Below the pieces are notes generated by a model, which searched no databases, was not told the DNA's origin, and was given only the letters and a program-made list of their open reading frames with translations. Shown here piece by piece: positions 34,807-42,021 of a stretch of 59,800 nt of DNA (position 1 is its first letter; every line of letters begins with the position of its first letter). This DNA is from Bacteroidota bacterium (GTDB lineage Bacteria; Bacteroidota; Ignavibacteria; SZUA-365): the NCBI GenBank assembly GCA_023432805.1, contig JAEYUG010000077.1, positions 1 through 59,800 of the forward strand, in the 5' to 3' direction. The translations under genes and the position numbers were made by a program.

Positions 34807-35858
34807 CACCGTACCTGGAAGCTGCGCGCCGGAGACACGCTGTTCGGCTGCTCGCCGGACTTCGTGTACGCGACAACACGCCATGAATAGATGCGCCCGG
34901 CTTCGAGTCCCGGACCCGTATACTGCATCGACACGACCGCCTCGCCGCCCGGCACGACCGTCCCCGCCCAGATCTGGCTCGCACCCCCTGCATGTGACAC
35001 CACCAGACGGTAGGATGCTGCTCCCACATGACGCCAGGAAAAAGTGCCGAAGGATGGGAGGAAGGCACCATCCACGGGAAGTTCCAACAGAGGCACGTCG
35101 AGCACCCGGTCGGAAGCCTCCGCAGCCTTCTCGCTTTCGAGTCCGCCGCGATCGACGGCGGTGACGAGATAGTGGTAGGTCAGGTTCAGTGCCAGATCAT
35201 GCCGGTCCACATGCGAGAGCTGCTCGGTCTCGGCCAGCAGCAGGGCGGGATCGGGTACGGTGATGGGCACCAATGCGGACCTGTAGATCCGATATCTGGC
35301 GATGTCGTCGTCGTCGGAGGGGGTCCAGCTCACGAGTATGCGGGGACCCGTCTCATCATTCTGCGCGACCGCAAACGCATCATCGGGTTCCCATGGTGTG
35401 TATGTGTTGGGCGAGGTGAGCCGCACACTGTTGGAGGGTGCACTGCGGTTCCCGCTGCGGTCCACTGCCGTGACAAAGTACGTGTACGCGGTGTCGTAGC
35501 TGAGCGCGCGGTCGACATGCCAGAAATTCGTGGTTGAGGCGATGATGCGCACGCTGTCGGGCGTGCCTTCCTCCGAGCGATGGATCTCGTAGTGATCGAG
35601 ATCCGGTTCGCCGTTTCGCCGCCACTCGAGCAGCACGGCACCGTCGGTATTGCTCTCGTAGCGCAGCTGCGCCGGCGCGATGGGTGCGATGACATCGGGA
35701 ATGTCGGGTGGCAGGGGATCGCGCTCGCAACCCCCGGTTCCCAATAGCACGCAGACGGCCATTGCAGCGATCACACGCATGCGTCCCGCTCGGGCGATGC
35801 GCGTCGCACAGGCACTACGTGGGGAGGCGGGAGGCATGAGGATGCAGCGGTACCGCAT
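34806..35858 (-). CDS. Fibronectin type III lipoprotein
   Basis: About 350 residues. A lipoprotein signal (RVIAAMAVCVLLGTGGC) is followed by two FN3 domains, each ending TYFVTAVDRSGNRS or TYHYLVTAVDRGGLES, and a third beta-sandwich region (FSWRHVGAASYRLVVSHAGG ... YSWRVVAYTKSG) of FN3-like type. It should sit on a membrane surface and bind a partner or polysaccharide. The ATG at 35858 has GGAG 8 nt upstream; the ATG at 35780 would give a more compact signal peptide. It is the first gene of the overlapping cluster that runs to the RsbW-like kinase. Confidence 0.75.
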   Translation of the reverse strand: MRYRCILMPPASPRSACATRIARAGRMRVIAAMAVCVLLGTGGCERDPLPPDIPDVIAPIAPAQLRYESNTDGAVLLEWRRNGEPDLDHYEIHRSEEGTPDSVRIIASTTNFWHVDRALSYDTAYTYFVTAVDRSGNRSAPSNSVRLTSPNTYTPWEPDDAFAVAQNDETGPRILVSWTPSDDDDIARYRIYRSALVPITVPDPALLLAETEQLSHVDRHDLALNLTYHYLVTAVDRGGLESEKAAEASDRVLDVPLLELPVDGAFLPSFGTFSWRHVGAASYRLVVSHAGGASQIWAGTVVPGGEAVVSMQYTGPGLEAGRIYSWRVVAYTKSGEQPNSVSPARSFQVR

Positions 35859-35961
35859 GGAACGATCTCCGAGGGATGGTCGGCGCGCGTGAGGATTGGA
35901 AGCGTAAATGTACATCGCGCATCGCTCGTGCGCACGTCCCTTGCAGGACTCCGTCAGCCCG

Positions 35962-37533
35962 TCAGTCGAGCAGCAGCAGGGCGAGTGCGGTGAGTGCCCC
36001 GGCAAGGGTGCAGGCGATGTTGACGATGTCGTTGGTCATCGCGCGATGTCCGCGTTGCAATGTGGTCGGCAGATGGCAATGGGTGCGCTGTTCGGTCTGC
36101 GCGCCGCAGAATCCGCAGGAGTACTGCGCCTGCACGGTCGCACCGAGGATGCTGTCGACGAGGCTTCCGACGAGACCGCACGCCGTGAGCAGGAGGAGCG
36201 CCTGCATGGCGTGCGGCGTGATACCGGAGGCATCCGCCATGAAGTTGGAGACATCCGCCATGAAGTTGGAGACATCCCCGATACGTGCAGAAGCGAGTCC
36301 GATAGCCGAGACGACCGCGGCGCCGAGCGCTCCCCCGACCGTGCCGGCCAGGGAGACGCCGCCGGAGGTGCCCGGGGGCACGGGGCGCAGGGTGAGGATC
36401 GAGCGGGGACGGCCGCGTGCGAGCACGCCGAGTTCGGTGCTCCACGTGTCGGCGGTGGCGGCAGCGAGGGAGGCGAGATAGAGGGGGTACCAGCCGTCCC
36501 ACGGCACGATGTACGCGAGCACGACGATGAGGCCCGCGATGCCGCCATTCGCGATCACCTGCATCGCATCGCGGGTCGAGGACTTCTCAAACACCCCGTC
36601 GAAGGCGCGTTTGCGGTGGCGGCCGAGGCGGGAGAGGGCGCTGGAGAGGAGGAAGAATGCGACGATCGGAAGGGTGTACATCAATCCTCCCGTGCCGTAG
36701 ACGATGATGGCGAGCAGGAAGGTCGCGACGGCGCCCGAGAGGCTGAGCAGATGCTGGCGATAGCTCACACCGGCCACGAGCGCTCCGAGTACGCCCGCCT
36801 CGGCGACGCGCGTGTTTATATGAGGAGAATCGGATCCGAAACTCACGTACAAGAGGAACGCGGTGAGGAGGGGGATCGAGAGGTTGTCGAGTCCGCGGGG
36901 AGTGAGCGCCTCGGCGGCGGTGGCGGCCACGCTGATCACGACGAGGGTGCGGAAGAGCAGCATGGGTTGTGTGCGCAGCAGGTCCATGGTCTGGATGCTC
37001 TGTGGCTGCTGCACGACGAGTGCGACGTGCAATGCCGCCAGCGTTGTCAGAAACATGGCCATCGATCCCTGCACGGATTTCGTGTCGCCGCTGAGCGTGT
37101 AGGAGCGGGGTGCGCGCACGAGTTCACCGGTGATGCCGGCGGCGCCGTCGCCGAGGGCGAGCACGAGCATGGAAGCGGCCACGATGTCGGCCGCCTCGTC
37201 CCACAGCAGCAGGGCGAGGATGAGCAGGGCGAGGGGGTAGTAGACCGTACCGTAGGAGCGGCGCGGGGTGTGATGCACGGCAGGCAGCCATCCCCGGACA
37301 TATGCGGCGAGGTTGGCGAGCGTGAACACGGCGGCGATGAGCACGACCGGTGCGGCTCGCGTGATGAAGAATGGTGCAAGGAAGATGACGATGCCGGTGG
37401 CGATGTGCACGCTCTTGCGCGAGAACTCCGCCGACAGGCCGAAGCCGCGGCGGGCGGCTTCACTCGCGCCGAGCAGCGTGAGGATGGTGAGCGTGATGCC
37501 GGCGAGGACGGCGGCTTCCGACGAGGTGATCAT
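35962..37533 (-). CDS. Fused polyprenol/phytol kinase and DUF92 membrane protein
   Basis: A 523-residue polytopic membrane protein with two parts. The N-terminal half has SEC59/VTE5-type prenol kinase features: FSRKSVHIATGIVIF (residues 37-51), ALGDGAAGITGELV and GDTKSVQGSMAMF. The C-terminal half is a DUF92 (TMEM19/VTE6) domain: ANGGIAGLIVVL, AAATADTWSTELGVLARGRPRSIL, PVPPGTSGGVSLAGT and VDSILGATVQAQYSC. In plants and cyanobacteria the separate enzymes phosphorylate phytol and then phytyl phosphate. A 21-bp in-frame duplication repeats DVSNFMA. The upstream ATG at 37548 is also possible. Confidence 0.8.
   Translation of the reverse strand: MITSSEAAVLAGITLTILTLLGASEAARRGFGLSAEFSRKSVHIATGIVIFLAPFFITRAAPVVLIAAVFTLANLAAYVRGWLPAVHHTPRRSYGTVYYPLALLILALLLWDEAADIVAASMLVLALGDGAAGITGELVRAPRSYTLSGDTKSVQGSMAMFLTTLAALHVALVVQQPQSIQTMDLLRTQPMLLFRTLVVISVAATAAEALTPRGLDNLSIPLLTAFLLYVSFGSDSPHINTRVAEAGVLGALVAGVSYRQHLLSLSGAVATFLLAIIVYGTGGLMYTLPIVAFFLLSSALSRLGRHRKRAFDGVFEKSSTRDAMQVIANGGIAGLIVVLAYIVPWDGWYPLYLASLAAATADTWSTELGVLARGRPRSILTLRPVPPGTSGGVSLAGTVGGALGAAVVSAIGLASARIGDVSNFMADVSNFMADASGITPHAMQALLLLTACGLVGSLVDSILGATVQAQYSCGFCGAQTEQRTHCHLPTTLQRGHRAMTNDIVNIACTLAGALTALALLLLD
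36231..36272. repeat. 21-bp in-frame tandem duplication
   Basis: Two perfect copies (36231-36251 and 36252-36272) begin CATCCGCCATG. They encode the doubled peptide DVSNFMA in the DUF92 part of the fused prenol kinase. Confidence 0.85.
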
Positions 37534-37623
37534 GCGTGAGGAGAACATACGGCGCGAAGATACGCAAACGAGAAACGGCGCGGACAGAGCCACGCCGTTT
37601 CCACATGCAGAGAGGGGATCCGA

Positions 37624-38334
37624 TCAGGAACCGCCCATCGGGACGGCCACCTGGTACTTCTTGGATCCTTCGGCCTGCCAGTATTCACCGGTCACGCGGC
37701 CGCCGCTGGCGGAGACGTGGAGCACGCCGGTGGTCTGCTTCGAGACGTAGTCGGTCGGCTTGAGGATCACCTTGCCGTTGCCTTCCACGAGCTCGCGACG
37801 CTTGCCGACCTCGTTGCCGCTGTCGTCATAGAACTTGAGGTCCACTGTTGCATCGCTCGTGCCGGTGTTGGCGATGACGATGTAGGCTTCCACGTTCTTG
37901 TCGGCCACGAAGTGGGGACACACCAGTGAGGTGAATCCGGGCTTTTCGAAGCCGGTGGTCGTGGTATTCTTCCACGAGTCGGCGTCCTTCTTGTAGAACT
38001 GCCAGTATTCGGCAACGACGTTTCCGCCGGTCGATGCGATGTGCACCGTACCGTTCACCGTACCCTTGACGTACTTGCCGGGGTTGAGGTTGAGTTTGCC
38101 GAACGGTTGGATCACTTCCTTCCCGCTTCCGACAAGTTTGCCCTTGCCGTCGTAGAAGCTGAGATTGACGACGGGTCCGTTGCCCTCGACGTCGGTGATG
38201 ACAAGATGCGATTCGACGACATTCGCATCCGCCACGAAGTGATTGATGATGAGGTTCTTGCCGCCCTGCGCGAACGTGCTCGCCGTGAAGACGAGGAGCG
38301 CCGCGGCGGTGATGATGCCTTTCAGTGCTTTCAT
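37624..38334 (-). CDS. Secreted protein with two copies of an unrecognised NHFV/YWQ domain
   Basis: A 236-residue protein with a signal peptide (IITAAALLVFTASTFAQ) and two similar units of about 100 residues. Each runs NLIINHFVAD or SLVCPHFVAD, then LVITD or IVIAN, a FYD block with G and V (NLSFYDGKGKLVG; DLKFYDDSGNEVG), NPGKYV or KPTDYV, and ends AEYWQFYK or GEYWQAEG. A beta-sandwich is likely. The same two units occur in the OmpA-tailed protein encoded just upstream, so these are paralogues. I do not recognise the family. Confidence 0.7.
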   Translation of the reverse strand: MKALKGIITAAALLVFTASTFAQGGKNLIINHFVADANVVESHLVITDVEGNGPVVNLSFYDGKGKLVGSGKEVIQPFGKLNLNPGKYVKGTVNGTVHIASTGGNVVAEYWQFYKKDADSWKNTTTTGFEKPGFTSLVCPHFVADKNVEAYIVIANTGTSDATVDLKFYDDSGNEVGKRRELVEGNGKVILKPTDYVSKQTTGVLHVSASGGRVTGEYWQAEGSKKYQVAVPMGGS

Positions 38335-38379
38335 GGTCTTTCCTGCTTCAGTGCTGTTGTGTGATCGATTCGGACGTGA

Positions 38380-39486
38380 TTACATTTTCTTGAACTCGAC
38401 GCGGCGGTTGCGCGCGCGGTTCGCTTCGCTTTCGTTCGGCACGATCGGATTCGCCGGGCCGTATCCCTTCACGGTCAGACGCTTCGCATTCACCTTTCCA
38501 GTCTTGACCAGAAAATTCTTCACTGCGTTGGCACGGCGCTCGGACAGCTTGACGTTGTAATCCTGCTTGCCCTTGTCGTCCGTGAAACCACCGACTTCAT
38601 ACTTCGCGCTCTTGTTCGACGAGGCGTTCATGGCCTTGGCGACTTCCTTGAGATCGGCATGCGAACGCTTCTGGATCTTGTCGCTGTCGAAATCGAAGTT
38701 GACCATGATGCGCATCTTGTTTTCGTCGGCCAGATCCGATGCCTGCGGGGCGCCGCCCTGCATGGCATGCGCGACCTGATACTTTTCCTTGTTCGAGACC
38801 TGCCAGTATTCACCGGTGATCATCGTGCCTTCGGTCTGGATGTAGGCGATGCCCGTCATCTTCTTGCGGCCGACCAGCTCATAGGGCTGAATCGAGACCT
38901 TGCCATTGGCCGGAATGCTCACACGGGTCTGTCCCGCCAGGTCGCCGTCGTCGCTGTACAGCTCGACGTACACTGTCGTTGCCTTGCCGGCACCGTCGGC
39001 CACGACCATGTAGCTCTCGATGTTCTGATCGGAGACGAAGTGCTGACAAATGAGCTTGGTGGCGCCCGGTGCGACCGAGGCCGGGACGGCGATGTTCTTC
39101 CAGCCGAGCTTGGAGTCCTTGTAAAACTGCCAGTATTGACCGCTCACCAGCTGCGTGGACGTGATGCGGATGGTGCCGACCATCTTCTTGCCACCGACGT
39201 ACTTTTCGGGGTTCACATTGATTTTGCCGTTGGCGGGGATGGTTTCCGACGCCTTGCCGGCAAGCGAACCCTTTTCATCATAAAACGCGATGTTGACGCT
39301 TCCTCCCGATCCCGCCACGTCGGCGACAACCAGATGGCCTTCGATCTGCTGGGGATCGGAGACGAAGTGGTTGATGACCAGGGATTTCCCGGCTTGCGCA
39401 TATGCAGTGACGCTGAACGCTGCGATCATCCATGCGACCGCAAACATCCGCCGAGCGAGCACGGGAACATTTACCTGTGCGTGCAT
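38380..39486 (-). CDS. Two NHFV/YWQ domains fused to an OmpA peptidoglycan-binding domain
   Basis: A 368-residue exported protein. The signal peptide ends near SVTAYAQ. Two units like those of the neighbouring gene follow (LVINHFVSD ... YWQFYKDS; LICQHFVSD ... GEYWQVSN). The C-terminal OmpA domain has VNFDFDSDKIQ, VGGFTDDKGKQDYNVKLSERRANAV and RLTVKGYGPANPIVPNES ... RARNRRVEF. The tail would hold the protein to peptidoglycan, so the unknown units probably lie at the outer membrane or periplasm. A perfect AGGAGGTAA precedes the ATG at 39486, indicating strong translation. Confidence 0.82.
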   Translation of the reverse strand: MHAQVNVPVLARRMFAVAWMIAAFSVTAYAQAGKSLVINHFVSDPQQIEGHLVVADVAGSGGSVNIAFYDEKGSLAGKASETIPANGKINVNPEKYVGGKKMVGTIRITSTQLVSGQYWQFYKDSKLGWKNIAVPASVAPGATKLICQHFVSDQNIESYMVVADGAGKATTVYVELYSDDGDLAGQTRVSIPANGKVSIQPYELVGRKKMTGIAYIQTEGTMITGEYWQVSNKEKYQVAHAMQGGAPQASDLADENKMRIMVNFDFDSDKIQKRSHADLKEVAKAMNASSNKSAKYEVGGFTDDKGKQDYNVKLSERRANAVKNFLVKTGKVNAKRLTVKGYGPANPIVPNESEANRARNRRVEFKKM

Positions 39487-39647
39487 GCAGTTACCTCCTA
39501 CTAGATTCATGGGGGTTGTGTAGTACTCGAAACCAATATAGTGAATTTGGCAATGCACTGTTCAGCAACGCGACGTCGCAATGCCACTCATCCAACGAAT
39601 CAGCCGGTACGTGTGTTCCCGGCCATTGTGCATGTGCCGTATGTTAT

Positions 39648-40508
39648 TCACGTGACCGGCATCGCGACCGGTCCGTTCTCCTCGTCGTTCCCTTCGCGGT
39701 CGTGCGTCTCGCCGGCGGTTTCAGTCGCGTCGATGGTTTCAGTCGCGTCGATGGTTTCAGTTGCGTCGATGGCGGCTTCCCCTGCGTCGTCGGCGCCTGC
39801 GATGACGAGCACGAATTCCCCCCGTGGCGTATGCGTCTGGAAATGTGCGCGCATGTCGCTGATGCTGCCGCGGAGGATTTCCTCAAACTTCTTGGTCAGC
39901 TCGCGGCACACCGCGATGCGCCGGTCTCCGAGGTGCGTTTCGAGGTCGGCGAGGGTGCGAGCGATGCGGTGTACCGATTCGTAGAGCACGATGGTGCGAT
40001 GTTCGGTGGCCAGGGTGCGCAGACGCGTCTGGCGACGCTTCTTGATGGGGAGGAATCCCTCGAAGTGGAATCGGTCGATGCGCAGCCCACTTGCCACCAG
40101 CGCGGCCAGCGCTGCGGAAGCCCCCGGCACCGGCACGACGGTGATGCCCTCGGTCACGGCCGCTGCCACGACGAGCGCGGCGGGATCCGACACGCCGGGT
40201 GTGCCGGCATCGGAGACGAGCGCGACACTTTCGCCGCGCTCCATCCTGTCGATGAGTTCCGGGATGCGACGCCGTTCATTGGCGCTGTAACAGCTGATGC
40301 ACGGTGTGGAGATGCCGTGCGCGCGCAGCAGCACGTGTGTCGTGCGTGTGTCTTCAGCGGCGATCACGCTCACGCCGCGCAGGATCCGCAATGCACGCAG
40401 GGTGATGTCTTCGAGGTTTCCGATGGGTGTTGCGACGATGTACAGCGTGCCGGGCTGCGGGTCATTCGGATGAGGCGCGCTCGGATGGGAGGCGGGCTCG
40501 CCGGTCAT
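39648..40508 (-). CDS. rsmI: 16S rRNA (cytidine 1402-2'-O)-methyltransferase RsmI
   Basis: SAM-dependent tetrapyrrole-methylase-fold enzyme of 286 residues that methylates C1402 in the ribosomal P site. Motifs: TLYIVATPIGNLEDITLRAL, AAEDTRTT, LVSDAGTPGVSDPA, VPGASAALAAL, FEGFLP and IVLYESVHRI. The ATG overlaps the hflX stop (ATGA), and hflX supplies the GGAGGA ribosome-binding site. The C-terminus has an unusual acidic tail with three IDATET repeats (18-bp units) and then EGNDEENG, beyond the normal end of the enzyme. Confidence 0.93.
   Translation of the reverse strand: MTGEPASHPSAPHPNDPQPGTLYIVATPIGNLEDITLRALRILRGVSVIAAEDTRTTHVLLRAHGISTPCISCYSANERRRIPELIDRMERGESVALVSDAGTPGVSDPAALVVAAAVTEGITVVPVPGASAALAALVASGLRIDRFHFEGFLPIKKRRQTRLRTLATEHRTIVLYESVHRIARTLADLETHLGDRRIAVCRELTKKFEEILRGSISDMRAHFQTHTPRGEFVLVIAGADDAGEAAIDATETIDATETIDATETAGETHDREGNDEENGPVAMPVT
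39718..39771. repeat. 18-bp tandem repeat in the rsmI tail
   Basis: Three 18-bp units starting GTTTCAGT at 39718, 39736 and 39754. Two are identical and the third has one change. They encode IDATET three times on the minus strand, so copy-number change would stay in frame. Confidence 0.85.
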
Positions 40509-42016
40509 GCCATCCATTCCTCCTCCTCCACCTCGTCCCGCTCGCGCACACCCGCGTGCATCTTGAGCAGTCGGTCGGCTGCGTCGGGCTGGATGATGCA
40601 GCTGATGAGGATGTCGTGCTCGCCGTAGCGCTCGCGCACGACCTCGCTGTGTTCGTGGAACTGGGCCGCGATGCGGAAGTCGGGCGGAACGATGGCGAAG
40701 GTGCGATGGGCCGTCCGCTCGTCGACAATGCGCTGCAACACGGCCAGCAATTCGCCGAGATTGATGCCGCGTGCGGCCGAGATGAAGACGGGATTCGGGT
40801 AACGCTCGCGCAGGGCGGCGAGTCCCGCCGTGTCGTCGAGCGCATCGATCTTGTTGAACACCGACACGACGGTCTTGCCCTCGGCACCAATGTCCTTCAA
40901 CGTCGTCATCACCACGTCGATCTGCTCGATGAAGGCGGGATGCGACACATCGACGACGTGAAGGATGACATCGGCCTCGACCACCTCGTCGAGCGTGCTC
41001 TTGAACGATGCCACGAGTTTCGTCGGAAGCTTCCGGATGAAGCCCACGGTGTCGGTCAGCAGCACGGTGTTCCGGCCGAGCTCCATGGCGCGAACCGTGG
41101 AGTCGAGTGTGGCGAAGAGCTTGTTTTCGGCGAGGACCTCGGCGCCGGTGAGGATGTTGAGGAGTGTCGACTTGCCGACGTTCGTGTAGCCGACCAGGGC
41201 GGCGCGCGTGACGTTCTGACGGCTCTTGCGCTGGGTGGCGCGCTGGCGGTCGATCTTCGCGAGCTTGGCACGAAGGTGCGAGATGCGGTCGCGCACCAGG
41301 CGGCGGTCGGTTTCGATCTGGGTTTCGCCGGGACCCTTGGTGCGGATGCCGCCGTACTGCTTGGAGAGGTGGGTCCACATGCCCGTCAACCGCGGCAGCA
41401 GGTACTCGAGCTGTGCGAGTTCGACCTGTGTCTTCGCGGTGTTCGTGCGCGCGTGCATGGCGAAGATGTGGAGAATCAGTGTCGTGCGGTCGATGACCTT
41501 GCGATCGATCATCCGCTCGAGGTTGCGTTGCTGAACGGGCGTGAGATCATCGTCGAAGATGACGGTCTGGACGTTTGCATCCTCGCAGCGCTGCTTGAGA
41601 TACTCGGCCTTGCCCTTGCCGATGAAGGTTGAGGGCACGATCGACGTCCGGTTCTGAAGAACACTCTCGACAACATCGGCCCCGGCGGTTTCGGTCAGCA
41701 GCGCGAGTTCGTCGAGATGCTCGTCGGTTTCGTACCGTTGCTGTCCGGAGTACGTGGAGACGCCGACGAGAATGACCCGTTCGGGGACTTCTGCAGTGTC
41801 GTGCAAGGCGCGGCGCTTCGACACGCGCGCATCGTCGAGTTCGTCGTTGTCGAGTTCGTCGTTGTCGTGTTCGTCGTCGTCGAGTTCGTCGTTGTCGAGT
41901 TCGTCGTTGTCGAGTTCGTCGTTGTCGAGTTCGTCGTTGTCGAGTTCGTCGTCGAACCGATCGGTGTCATCGATCGAGTCGGCGCGGGAGTGTCCGGTAT
42001 CGTGTGTGTGTGTCAT
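40505..42016 (-). CDS. hflX: GTPase HflX with acidic repeat N-terminus
   Basis: Ribosome-associated GTPase of 503 residues that splits or rescues stalled ribosomes. The HflX N-domain (NRTSIVPSTFIGKGKAEYL, MHARTNTAKTQVELAQLEYLLPRL) and G motifs GYTNVGKST, DTVGF and NKID are intact, as is GGIRTKGPGETQIETDRR. The first 65 residues are unusual: about eight (D)NDELD repeats, encoded by a 15-bp minisatellite, give a highly acidic disordered arm. The C-terminus is also acidic (DEVEEEEW). It starts 5 nt after the BatA-like gene and overlaps rsmI. Confidence 0.93.
   Translation of the reverse strand: MTHTHDTGHSRADSIDDTDRFDDELDNDELDNDELDNDELDNDELDDDEHDNDELDNDELDDARVSKRRALHDTAEVPERVILVGVSTYSGQQRYETDEHLDELALLTETAGADVVESVLQNRTSIVPSTFIGKGKAEYLKQRCEDANVQTVIFDDDLTPVQQRNLERMIDRKVIDRTTLILHIFAMHARTNTAKTQVELAQLEYLLPRLTGMWTHLSKQYGGIRTKGPGETQIETDRRLVRDRISHLRAKLAKIDRQRATQRKSRQNVTRAALVGYTNVGKSTLLNILTGAEVLAENKLFATLDSTVRAMELGRNTVLLTDTVGFIRKLPTKLVASFKSTLDEVVEADVILHVVDVSHPAFIEQIDVVMTTLKDIGAEGKTVVSVFNKIDALDDTAGLAALRERYPNPVFISAARGINLGELLAVLQRIVDERTAHRTFAIVPPDFRIAAQFHEHSEVVRERYGEHDILISCIIQPDAADRLLKMHAGVRERDEVEEEEWMA
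41836..41955. repeat. 15-bp minisatellite, 8 units, in hflX
   Basis: Eight units of CGAGTTCGTCGTTGT (plus-strand reading) run without gaps. Six are perfect; unit 3 (41866-41880) and the last have changes. They encode D/N-E-L-D repeats in the N-terminus of HflX. Confidence 0.9.
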
Positions 42017-42021
42017 CAGGA

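Noticed and set aside
35908..37539. 543-residue open frame antisense to the prenol kinase fusion
   Set aside because: It is rich in G, E, H and D with no membrane or domain features. The minus-strand frame has clear helices and conserved motifs.
40509..41378. N-terminal extension of rsmI over hflX
   Set aside because: The extension is an out-of-frame reading of hflX, whose GTPase motifs are clear in the other frame.
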